Made by a program: the position numbers and the translations under genes. From positions 10,093,001 to 10,157,000 of the forward strand of contig JAPTOF010000002.1 of NCBI GenBank assembly GCA_028554755.1: a stretch of 64,000 bases of DNA, read 5' to 3'. Under the pieces are notes generated by a model. The model had not been told where the DNA came from. It was given only the letters and a program-made list of their open reading frames with translations, and searched no databases. Positions 31,579-42,331 of the stretch are shown here, piece after piece. Within the stretch, counting starts at the first letter, position 1, and every line of letters begins with the position of its first letter. Source of the stretch: Cordia subcordata. Its lineage: Eukaryota; Streptophyta; Magnoliopsida; Boraginales; Cordiaceae.

Positions 31579-32105
31579 GAAGGTGTTTTTTGGCTTTGCT
31601 TTTTTTTTAAGTATTGCATATAAGCAAAGCAGTTTTTGATATTTATAAGGTTAAAAACAAATAAGTAACAAAGTATTTGGATAAAATATATTTATAAGCT
31701 CTCAACATGTTTCGATAAATGTATATTTATAAGCAGTTTTTGATATTTATAAGGTTAAAAACAAATAAGTAACTAAGTGTTTGAATAAAATATATTTATA
31801 AGCTCTTAACATGTATTGGTAAATGCATATTTATAAGCAGTAATATTTGTTAAAATGACTAAAAAAGATTTTCATTAATTAAGGGATAAATTTTTTAGTG
31901 TTTTTAAGAGATATAAATGTAATATTATTTGGTCAACTCTAATTACTTCAAACACCCTATAAAAGAGTTGGGATAGTGATGGTATTTGTTGTTGCATGTA
32001 AGTCAACTTTATTTGCTTATAAGTACAATTTGTCTAACAAATAAATTTTATTTTTTTTACTTATAAGTAGGTTTGGCGAACTTATAAGAACTCTTAAACA
32101 CCTTC
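31579..32105. mobile_element. Tourist-like MITE C (about 527 bp), related to A and B
   Basis: Starts GAAGGTGTTTTTTGGCTTTG and ends AACACCTTC. Flanked by CTA on the left and TTA on the right, so the target duplication is imperfect. The phrase GCAGTTTTTGATATTTATAA occurs twice inside (about 31630 and 31732), an internal duplication of about 100 bp. Confidence 0.6.
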
Positions 32106-32920
32106 TTAAACTTAAGAAATGAGATAAGTGGCGGCTCTAATGAGTTGTTAATGTTTGAATCTCCATGATATTCATGGGGTCAAAGTCTCTCGACTGCAAG
32201 AATGCATTTTAGGTTGGAATCTCGTAAAATGAAGCTCAAATTTGGATCTGGAGCCCATACCTTAAGAATAGCATTGGTCAACTTAATTAAGACATAGCCG
32301 GATGCAGGCCAAAGCATCTTAACCTTTAGTCAACTTGAACTCACACAATTCAGTGTGTGCACAAGACACAGAATCACTTCTCTTTCCATCAAATCATCTC
32401 ATAATCCAATGGCTCAGATCACCAAGCTCACCAAGCTTCCATGCACCGTGTCAAATGTAATTAAGGCCCTCATCAAATCACATCAACAAGCGATCAACAG
32501 ACTAGATCTCCCAAGCTCCGCGCGCATGAGATGCCATCTTCTTTCCTTTTCAATTTTCACCCATTAAACCAAACCCCTTTACCCACATCTTCACACGACC
32601 GGAATCAAACCGACCTCACAACAAAATCCGACCGTCATCTCTTTGATCAACCATCACCGCGACGCTTCACACTATGCGTTGACTATTCCTAAACATTTCG
32701 ATCGCCTTTGCTTCAAGGCCACCGTCCACTGTCATTTGCTTGCGACATCGCCTTCTACCAATCAACGACGACAATTCCGGCCATCTCATGTCGCACGAAG
32801 GCCACAAAAAAAACCGTCACCTCCTGCTGCATCAAATGGTATGCCTTTTACTTGTCAAGGAAGCTTCAACAAACACCTCCCTCACCCCGCGACCCACTAG
32901 ACTCAAGCTTTTCCTATTGA
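32106..32920. other. No gene recognised
   Basis: Higher GC than the surroundings at 32350-32900, with open frames on the plus strand but no recognisable domain. It may be a decayed coding or untranslated region. Confidence 0.4.
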
Positions 32921-33680
32921 CAATGTAACAACTTAAACCCAAACGAAGAGTTCAACTCAAAAAATTATTCTGTTAAGTAGAAGAATTCCTTAAACTTAAG
33001 GATCACTCTTAAGGAAGTGGGATTTCTAATTTTGAAAATTATTACATTCCACCCCCTTAAAGAGCCAACATCCACTTCAGGCTAGCTTATCGACATCGAC
33101 CCTATAGTAGCCGAAACTTAAAGATCACTCTTAAGGAGGTGGGATTTCCAATTTGCAAAATCATTACATTCTACCCCTTAAAAAGCCGACGTCCTCATCG
33201 GGCTAGCTTATCGACATTGACTCGATGGTAATCCTTTCCCTGCGACAGCTTCACTCACCTATCAATATTCAGTGTGATCGCACCACACTTTAATCTAGCC
33301 TACAGGCCCTACCTATCAACACCGGTCCAACGGTAGCCCTTGCCCTTTAACGACTACACTCGTCTACCTGTGTCCACTGTGTGACTTTTTCAGTGTGATC
33401 GTACCGCACTTTAATCTAGCCTACAGGCCCTACCTATTGACACCGGCCCAACAGTAGCCCTTTCCCTTTAGCGACTACACTTATCTACCTGTATCTACTG
33501 TGTGACTTTATCACACCTTAAATCCAGCTTATAGTCTGCCTTTTGTAGAGTTCAATCTCAATGAAAGTACCAATGCAACAACTTGAGTCCAATTCAAAAG
33601 ACTAGTCTGTTAGGTGGAAGAATCCTTTGAATTTAAGAACCACTCTTAAAGAGGTGGGATTTTTGATAAGGGAGATCATT
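32921..33680. repeat. Array of roughly 122-bp monomers flanked by ~95-bp direct repeats
   Basis: AAACTTAA(G/A)GATCACTCTT starts at 32992 and 33114 (period 122). TCAGTGTGATCG starts at 33269 and 33390 (period 121). The two pairs share a weaker core of the type CTATCGACACCGGCC followed by AGTAGCC, so they may be one monomer family of four or five copies. A unit with AACAACTT and CTGTTAAGTAGAAGAAT at 32921-33015 recurs at 33567-33660, at the outer edges. Confidence 0.7.
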
Positions 33681-34707
33681 ACAGACGATTTCGGCACTAA
33701 ATACTGCACCATTGCCACTATAGCCGTCGTCTCGATGTTGCTGTTCTAACAATACCTCTCACACATAATTTGGAGCACCCAAACGACTTTTGCCATTAAA
33801 GCTCGCAAACTTCTTCTTCAAGCTCTTGCCACCAATATCTTAGGCCACTGTAGATGGCGAGATCACCATCAAAAGCCTCCTCATGCTCCAGCTGTTCTAA
33901 TGGTGCCAAATCGCTGAGCAAACGTCAGACTTGCTCCGCTGCTGCTCCATAGCCACAATAGTGCTCCTTCTTTGTTGGCGCTACCTCTATCACCGTTACA
34001 CCTTGGGACAACTACAGGCACATGCCTCTCTTAATGATGTTCCGATGGTGGTATATTTTCTCAATGGTGCTTCCTCTTTCTCAAGCATTGACGATGGTGA
34101 CAGATAGTCTTCATATTTTTTTATGAGTCTCCAATGTCTCATTGAAGGCAACAACAAAACGACAACAGTAACACCTCCCCTATTGCTTCTATCTTTCTGT
34201 CAAATATCGGGTTCCTCTCACCTTCCATAAGCGAAATCTTCTCAACAACTTCAAGACATGGTAACGACAACACAACTGATCCTTTTAACTACAATAACAT
34301 CACCAGTGTCGCATGACAATCTGTTTCTCGTACTACGTGCCGTTAGCACAAGAAGTGTCTTGCTGTGTCTTCTTTGCGATGTCTTTATACCCAATTCACC
34401 GACCTGGCTTTGATATCACTTCTTGGGAAAATCCAAAATACATGCATTCGGAAAACCCACGCAAAGATCATGCGATATTTTTAACATGGTTATACTTTCT
34501 ACCAATATCTATGGTCCTTCCCTGGGATAAGGTTCACTATTCAACAAGAATTAATGTTACTATTTTTGAACAGACAACACTATAACGGAAAACCCTTGCT
34601 CACGTGATACTCTCAGGCTCTCTCATCCACACCCCCAAGGCACACACTCTCTCTAATCTCTCTCTTTATAAATTCACACACACACATTTACGTACATACA
34701 TGTATGT

Positions 34708-34718
<11 letters not shown>
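33681..34718. other. No gene recognised
   Basis: Non-coding or decayed. The longest open stretch (34313-34585, plus) shows no domain or coding bias that I can support. A (CT)n / (CA)n stretch starts at about 34618. Confidence 0.4.

Positions 34719-34746
<28 letters not shown>
34719..34746. repeat. (TA)n microsatellite
   Basis: About 14 TA units, preceded by (CA)n and followed by ATAATATAAT runs. Confidence 0.95.
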
Positions 34747-34751
<5 letters not shown>

Positions 34752-36399
34752 ATATAATATGTATATAGGCAAAAAACTCAAATCTATTTTTTGGGTAAGT
34801 ATTTTGTTTAAATTTTGCTTGCACCAATGCATACCCTTTTAGGGCAGGAAGAAGAAGGATTTGGAAACATTATTTTGCTTGGATACATGGGCCAGGCTAG
34901 AAATTTATGATTGGGAGGCCAAGTTTAATTGAAAAAATCAATGATATTGAATGTCTTAACCATAATAAAGTATAAAATATTATTTAGCAAAAGAAAAAGG
35001 TAAAATTATGTACAGAAAAGTTAACTAATTTAGTTCATAAAGTTGGACTCATCTAAATAGAAGAAATCAATTATCCTAATTACATGAACATGACAACAAT
35101 TTTCTTTTTTAATAAAGAAAATCTAGGTTATGTTTTCGATAGTTAGGGAAATTAGGCACATAATGTATTTTTCAACCCTTGAGAATTTTATTTAAGGTTC
35201 TAAGGACCCATTTAGATTAGCTTATAAACAAGGACATTTTTATTATGATCGAAAGAAGATCTTTTTTTATAGCTTTATCTTCCTAAAAAACTGCTTCAAA
35301 GAATTATTAAAAAAGAGTATAATTCATGGAAGTACATTCTTATGTAAAACGTTTGTCATTAATTAATAATTCAATATGCAAAACAAATTATGCCATATAG
35401 AAACTCTAAAATAGAGTTATCAAAACATAAATAAATTAAGCACTTATAAGATTTTATCTACTAAGATTATATCACATATCCATTACAAAAATTTGACCAG
35501 TTAAATGTGTCAATTAAATAGAGAAAAAGCTCTAAACAAGAATTCAAGTTCCAAACCAAATTATATATATAAAAAAGATTAGGACAAATGTTTGAGAAAA
35601 ATTATTCATAGTCATTATATTGGTATTATGCCTTAAAATCACTTACTAGCAACAAAATGACATTAAGAAAAAAATTCTAAATAAAATTACAGTGTCAGAA
35701 AAATAAATAAATTTGATATAATTCAATTTTATACACTATTAGTAATGTGTTAAATTTGGGGTATAAAACTACATAAGTAAATAAAAATTTTGGGGGGCCA
35801 AAGTAATATCTATTTTGCTCTTCAAATACAATATATATTCATATAAAAAAAATTTTAGAGCATAGGGGCCAGGGCCTCCTTTGGTCCCCCTTAGCTCTGC
35901 TCGTGCTTAGACAGACCTTTTAGGTTCATGATATGTCCCCTTTGTGTTATTTTGGGTGTTGTTAAATGTCATGTTGTAGTCCATCTATGGTGCACCTTAA
36001 GCAAGGTATGTCCACCTACAACCGTGCACCATCTCACGCGTGTGTTACACGCACTTGTGTAAAACAAAATATCACACTCGAAATCATACTCTTAAAACCC
36101 TAAAACATAACATAGCTGCAACTTCCATACTTATGGCGTTGACTTCATGATCACGACATCAAAAAAATAAGATATGGAACTAGATCAAATATATGACTGA
36201 TGAATAATATATTTTGTTTCAAAACAAGATCAAAACTAAGGTAAAATATTTCTTCTACTTATATATAAATATAAAGAGAGAGAGAGATCAATCGATCGAA
36301 TTAGAACATGAATAAAAGCTTTCTTAATAGACAATTCTTCCTATATGGATAGATCTGAACTTTATGCTGTGAAGATAAAAAGTTTGTGAAAATAATGAA
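34747..36399. other. No gene; possible decayed transposon ends
   Basis: AT-rich DNA. GGGCCAGGCTAGAAATTTAT near 34888 and GGGGCCAGGGCCTCCTTTGG near 35865, followed by TTAGCTCTGCTC, look like the GC-rich ends often seen on plant hAT-like elements. I could not establish terminal inverted repeats or a target duplication. Confidence 0.3.
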
Positions 36400-36935
36400 A
36401 TACTGCATAATGTATTTTGTCAGTACCACAAATGCTACAAAACCATCAAATTTTATTTTGTCAATATAAATCACATGTCATGTGAACATTTAAGGTTCCT
36501 TTTGTGAACATGAATCAACATAACTATGAATCCAATTAGGCAACACTCGTGATTTCCATGAAGAAACAATAAGCTTTTTGCTCATTTTTCTAGGTTAAAG
36601 AGCTGTTATTTTCTCTAGTTCAATGGAATTGAGTTAATGTTGTCGTCTCTGCCTACAATTTGTGTACCTTATGTACCTCAAATATGATTAATGAATTCAA
36701 TATGCATCTAATTGGACAAACCCAATTTTAGTATTATTTAATTATTTTTTTGTATTAATATTTGAGTTTGGCTATGCTTAAATGTTTTAATATATTCAAA
36801 TGTGAACAATCATTTTTTACTGTGAATATACATCCTAACATTTGTGAACTTCTAAATGTAATTTATGAACCATCAATTTTGTGTTGTGAATACAAATGAT
36901 ATATGTTGTGAACATTTAAGATTGATTTTGTGAAC
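36400..36935 (+). repeat. TGTGAACA-rich arm (left)
   Basis: Repeated phrases CATGTGAACATTTAAGG, TTTTGTGAACATGAATC, CATTTGTGAACTTC, GTTGTGAATAC, TATGTTGTGAACATTTAAG and TTTTGTGAACATC. The same word in the same orientation is dense again at 56440-56660. Confidence 0.6.
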
Positions 36936-37129
36936 ATCAAGGAATACTAATGTATATGCGGAGGCTGCTATAGTCGAATTCAAGATTCAATCTTTGTATG
37001 TTTTTACTATGGTATTTTCCTTGATAGATGGCGTGTCAATTTGCCTCTTCAAGTGAAACACCCTCCTCACTCACAATATCCTTTTCGACTAAATCAAATC
37101 TTACAATGGCAACAAAGGAACTCTTGTTG

Positions 37130-37134
37130 GTTGT
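37130..37134 (+). repeat. Target-site duplication of the Athila element, left copy
   Basis: GTTGT before the LTR start TGATGTG; the right copy is at 55855-55859 after the LTR end ACACCA. Confidence 0.8.
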
Positions 37135-39332
37135 TGATGTGTTGTGTTTCTGTGTGTATTTGCATCATCATTTATTTATGTTTAAGTGGTGTTTTGAGTT
37201 TTAATAGATGCATTGGCATAGTACATATGATAGAGATAGGCTTAAGCATATGCAAATGTACATAGTTGAGTTTGAAGACAAACCTTACACTAATGCATGT
37301 TTATTTCGTGTTTGGTGAAGTTAGGTTAAAGCTCAAGACTTGAAATGATGGAGAATTGATGTTGGAGTCAAGCTCGAGGTGTTTAGAATGTGAGAAGCAT
37401 AAAAGGAGCTTTTGGAGGCAACCGGGAGAAGAAAAGAGCAACTGAATGAAACAGACACAATGCGAGGAAATCGGTCAAGGTTCCGACCTGGCCGATCGAG
37501 CCCCCTTCCCAAGGCCGGTTGATTGGCCTAGTGGACTGGCCAAACTAGAGAGAAAGGCCCTTAGGCTGATCCACCGGCCAAGGCCTCCGGCTGGATGCAT
37601 ATGCTGCACTATTTAAACCTTTTTTTTAGCCCTTTTTAGATATCTTTGAATCCCTTCTAAGACACCCATCACACACACACATAAAACCCTACCTTCGCCC
37701 ACCTCCAATACACACACTAACACATAAACCCACTAAGATTCAAGCTTATTTGGAGGGTTTCAAACACTTCGATTGGAGCTTGCTGAAAGAATTTGTACAA
37801 GAGTTGTGAGGATGAAAGGGGACTTTCCTATTCTCTCGTTCATCCTACTTTATATTATGTTTGAGTAGACTTGTTTAGGGCGATTGAACTTGTGTAATGG
37901 ATTGATTGTATACTCTTATGTTATGGGATTTGATGACTTAATACATACATATACTATGTTTTTCTTGTTCCAACAGCTATTGTTTAATACATGCCTAGGT
38001 ATTTGATAATATGCCTATGAGAGTGGCATTTATATAAATTGAAGTCTATTTGCTACTAAACACCTCTAATCCATTCTATAATCATGTCTAAGTGTTTATG
38101 TATGGATTGTATGAAGTGGGTAATGCTTATTGTTGCCTAGAAAATGAATCCAAGAGGAGAGGGGGTGAATTGGATTATTGGCACAAGTAAGCAATTAAAG
38201 CTCCTAGCAATTATTTCATATAAAAGCACATGCAAAAATCAAAGTAAATAGTGGAAATATAAAGAGTATCAGGTTAAGAGTATCAAACACAGCAATTTAG
38301 AGTGGTTTGAACTCCCGAGGGCCTAGTCCACTACCTAAGGTCTTCCCTTAGGGTTTCGGAAACTTCACTAGTGAAACGGCTTCTTGCTTAGTACGTTGTA
38401 GAAGCGTAGAACAACGATCACAACCTTTGCTTCTCTACAAGGACCACAAGTATTACCTCAACACTTGAGGATTTCAGCCCTTCACTCTTGAGAGATAATA
38501 CTCACAACTATGCTACCCAAGAGTAAAGAAAATCATACCCAAAGGATTATAGAAAATTGGCATACAAGAAACTTCTTTTGAGCAAGTGTACAAAGGTATT
38601 TATAGAGCAAGTTATGAAGTTCAAGAACTTGTTCTTAAATTCCAATAATATGCAATCAATGAAGATAGCAATTAATAGAGCAAGATTGCAGTAAATGAAG
38701 TGTATTGAATGCAAGAGAGCTTAGAAAGATATGTTAAACAAGTTGTATTTGAGTTGGGAGGAGAGGGGTGTATTTATAAGCCCAAAAAGTAAATCTCCCA
38801 ACGATCAAATTTAAAAACAACTTAGAGGGGCTACCGGAGCAGTCTACTGGTCAACCCCCTGGGTGTTCCGGTAGTTCCAGAGGCCAAAAGGTTTTATCAA
38901 AACACTCTACCGGTCGACCGGAAGAGCAACATTGCTCTCTGTTATTACCAGAACACAGAGTCGGTCGACCGCCTGTGTAGGTCGGTAGTTGCAGAAAAAG
39001 CTGAGAAAAGTGGTTTAACTTTTTTACCAAAAACCTACTACCATCAAATCAATAGAATCAGCGTTTTTCTGCAGACTTTTTGCAAGCTCAAGACAACCAC
39101 TATTTTTCTAAGATCATATCAATAATAAATGCTAGCCCAACTTATCTTCCAAACATTAAATGCAAGATTAAAGCAAGATTTTCTGATTAATGCATGAGAA
39201 AAGCCTTCTATATGCAATGCTATTATCCACTGGGCAATAATTTTATACAGAGAAGCTTATTTACTTATAAAGTAAACTTTATACACAAAAATAATGTCTT
39301 TTACTGCATAGCTAATCTGATATAAGCATATA

Positions 39333-39366
<34 letters not shown>

Positions 39367-40724
39367 CATATATATCTGTCAAAGTGCCAAAAAATCAATG
39401 CACTTGAGAGTACTATAGTGCATGCAACTTCATAATGCAAAATATGGACTTCAAAGTTAAATTTTCTGCAGGAAAAATTGTTTTGAATGCAAATGAAGAC
39501 ATGTACACATAAGATATTGAGTATAAAAGAGTAAAGAAGATCAAGTATAAGAACACAAGACTTATAAACAAGAAGCACGAAGAATGCATGCAATGCACTA
39601 AGTTATTGAGTTCATAGCATTTGCTTATGTACTAAGATCAACTTAACATAAGACTTAAAAGAAGAAAAGAAATATGGCTACAAGTTATTCAAGCTTCATC
39701 ACCCATGCTCCATGACCATGCTTTTTGGTCTTTTCTTTGCTCCAATAATGCTACTGTATAAGATATTCAACATACTCTAAATAGTAGCAATTAGATAATA
39801 AAGACAACAATTATGGCATCATCAAAATACAATTAATGTAATTAAGCCAATATATTCAACACTTATATTCATGTCTATGTGTATGTTTGCATGCCTAGTA
39901 ATGGATATAACCTCAATATTTCATACATGTTGATTCCTAATTGTATTTAATGGTGTAATTTGAGCATGATGATGTTTGGTAGTCGAATAAGTTCATTTAT
40001 TGTTAAACAACTAGGCCTAGAACATGTATGAATGTGCTAATAGGTCAAATCCCGCTATGGTGACCTTAGTATGATGATGTGTAATTTAAGGCTAGCCTAG
40101 ATCGAGTCTCCTTTGGCTTTAAATCCAGCCAATAAGTTTTCGAATAGCTTTAGTCGACCTTAGCGACAATAGGTCTTGGCTTTGAATCCAGCCAACGGTT
40201 TAGGTACTGGGGTAGGTTCATTTTAAGTTATCTAAGAAGCTAGTTAGTCACTCTTAAGACCCTAGGTCATAAGGACCATACTGTAGCTCTAGGAGGTGCC
40301 TCCTATGGACAGATTGCACCGAGTCCTAGGCAGAAATTAGGACACTAGTTAGCAATCTAGTTAAGAACAACCGTTAATTAAGCCATCCCACATAATCTCA
40401 TAGCATTTGAGTCTAAAATCACCCATTAGAAAGTAAAAGTCACCCTAATCTATTCCAATTGTTAGTTTCTTATAGATAGTTTGATTCCCTACTTTCCATT
40501 CCTGTAGTGCAGTTTTATTTCCTGGAGTTAGAGCTCTCGTAAATCTAAAAACCCCAAAAAATGGTCAGTTTAGGTTTTCTTTTAGGCATTCTCCAGGACA
40601 CACACAAAGAATCCATTCCATAAAATAGCCTCCCCGTGATTTGACACCCGTTCTCGCACGCACTACACTGTACCGATCTGTGCGCTTATAGGTCTTTAGA
40701 GTTTGCACTCGAGAAGACACACCA
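37135..40724 (+). repeat. Athila 5' LTR, interrupted by a solo LTR
   Basis: Starts TGATGTGTTGTGTTTC and ends CGAGAAGACACACCA. Matches 54036-55854 throughout, except for the insert at 38131-39861 with its 5-bp duplication. Without the insert it is about 1.85 kb. Confidence 0.88.
38131..39861. mobile_element. Solo LTR (1731 bp) of another LTR retrotransposon, TSD CTTAT
   Basis: TGTTGCC at the left and TTCAACA at the right end. CTTAT lies at 38126-38130 and 39862-39866. The 3' LTR of the host Athila shows the uninterrupted site GGTAATGCTTATATTCATG. Near its start it reads CCAAGAGGAGAGGGGGTGAA, a phrase I associate with large copia (SIRE/Maximus-type) LTRs. It contains a (TA)n tract at 39336-39364. 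Confidence 0.85.
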
Positions 40725-40730
40725 AGTTCC

Positions 40731-40743
40731 TGGCACCGTTGCC
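40731..40743 (+). other. Athila primer-binding site
   Basis: TGGCACCGTTGCC, six bases after the LTR end, close to the TGGCGCCGTTGCC site of plant gypsy elements. Confidence 0.75.
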
Positions 40744-40785
40744 TGAAAGGAATGATGGTTTGTGTTCTTTGCTTGTGCGTTTTAG

Positions 40786-42103
40786 TGATAAGTCCAAAAT
40801 ACGTTTTAAATCTATGATTATTTGTGCTTGATTTTGGAATTAGATGCTTCCTAATTGATGTTATTTCTTATATTTTGGCATAAATAGGCTTGGAAAAGAA
40901 GATGGAAGTGATATATATGGGTTGAGGGACTTTTGAACATGTTTGGAGCAGGTAAAATTGATTTTGCCATCTTGGAAGCGAGCCCGAAAGTTCTACGCGG
41001 GATTGACCAAGTTTGACTGAGAATTGGAAGATATTTTACACGTTTCTTGAAGAGGAATTGTCAACCAAAAATAAGTATTAGTTCTAAAAGGAAAAATAAT
41101 ATTTTGGAAGAGTTTTATTTTGACAAGGATTAGATTTTTGGTTATTTACCTTTTTATTTTCATTAGCATTAAAAGAGTTTCCTTATTTGAGGGAACTCCT
41201 AGATTAGATATTTTCTATAAATTCTCTAGGGCACTACATAGGAAGAGGGAAGCTTTTATTCATTATTTTTTTCAACAAATATTTTTCTTTCTTCTAGGCG
41301 TCTAATCGTCAGATTTTTATCCTAGTCGGGGTTAATTCGAAGTTTATGGTTCTACAAAATTTGTGAGATCTAATAGATTTTCTCCTTTCGCTTTATCTTG
41401 GTATTTGTGTGTTTACTATTTTAAGAATTAATATTGTCTTGTGATTGTTTAATTTGTTGGCGATTATTCAATTGTTTGATGATAGGTAGCCAAATAGATT
41501 AATTAATTAATCTAACAATAGTGGTAACTAGGTCTCCTGTGTAAACACATAATCTAATTGAGCGATTGCCGCGAGAGAATTGACTTTTAGAATCAGGTCT
41601 TTCTAGAATCAGGTCTTTCTAGAATCTAGTGCTACCATTAGATAGACCTTGTGGGCATCTCCGGGGGTTAGATCATTTAATAGGTAAGACGATAGTCGGA
41701 ATTGTAGGGGTTTTAAACCATTATCAACACTGAAAGGAAAGATGAGGTTGTTAGGCCGTGCAAACGACCGTAACTGGTTTACCAAAATAGCGAAAGTTAT
41801 CTTTGCATCTAGGATCATATTTGTAGGCCTAAACGGAGAATACACCCTCGGCTAGGCAGTTTATCATTTAATTCTTTTTCTTAATTATCTTGCTTGATTT
41901 TAATTTGTTATTAGTTCTTTAGTTTTATTTATTTATTTAATTTTATTTGTCAACCCCCCTTTCTTGTATTTTGCTTGTTCTTTCATCTTGGCATAAAAAA
42001 TATATATTTTAAATCAATCCCTGTGGGTTCGACCCTTCTCACCACTATTGCAAATAGTGAGGTAGAGTAGAAACTTTATTTTTGGTGGATTCGACACCCA
42101 TCA
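40786..42103 (+). repeat. LARD 5' LTR (1318 bp)
   Basis: Borders fixed by target duplication TTTAG on the left and the primer site on the right. TCTTTCTAGAATCAGG is present as a local 16-bp duplication near 41598-41625, absent from the other LTR. Confidence 0.88.
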
Positions 42104-42108
42104 AATTT

Positions 42109-42126
42109 TGGCGCCGTTGCCGGGGA
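42109..42126 (+). other. LARD primer-binding site
   Basis: TGGCGCCGTTGCCGGGGA, five bases after the LTR end, the usual site of plant gypsy elements of the Athila/Tat kind. Confidence 0.85.
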
Positions 42127-42154
42127 TTGATGTGCTAATTTTTTTTCTCTTTTT

Positions 42155-42331
42155 ATGACCAAGTTAGATAGTACAGGTGATTTACAATTTTATCCGGAAA
42201 TTGAAAGGACCACAAATAGCTTGATAAAGGAAGCAAAACTACGGAAAATGCAAGAACTAGCCGGTACATCACAAGATTCATCCAAATCATCAATTGAAGA
42301 AATTGAGTCGAAGCCGTTGGATAAAGCTTAG
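42155..42331 (+). CDS. Short Gag-like N-terminal ORF (58 residues) of the LARD
   Basis: ATG 29 bases after the primer site opens MTKLDSTGDLQFYPEIERTT, NSLIKEAKLRKMQELAG and ends after SKPLDKA. The phrase PEIERTxxSLxKEAKLRKMQ resembles the first residues of Gag in Athila/Tat-type gypsy elements. Nothing homologous follows; the next bases read as the non-coding stretch with GGGAGGCAACCCA that normally stands near the 3' end of such elements. It seems the pol and most of gag were deleted, leaving a short leader ORF. Whether it is translated is unknown. Confidence 0.5.
   Translation: MTKLDSTGDLQFYPEIERTTNSLIKEAKLRKMQELAGTSQDSSKSSIEEIESKPLDKA

Noticed and set aside
32355..32928. Several overlapping open frames in a GC-richer patch
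   Set aside because: Three frames are open at once, which is due to base composition, and none shows a known motif.
34313..34585. 90-residue open frame
   Set aside because: No domain, no codon bias I can defend, and no splice or start context.
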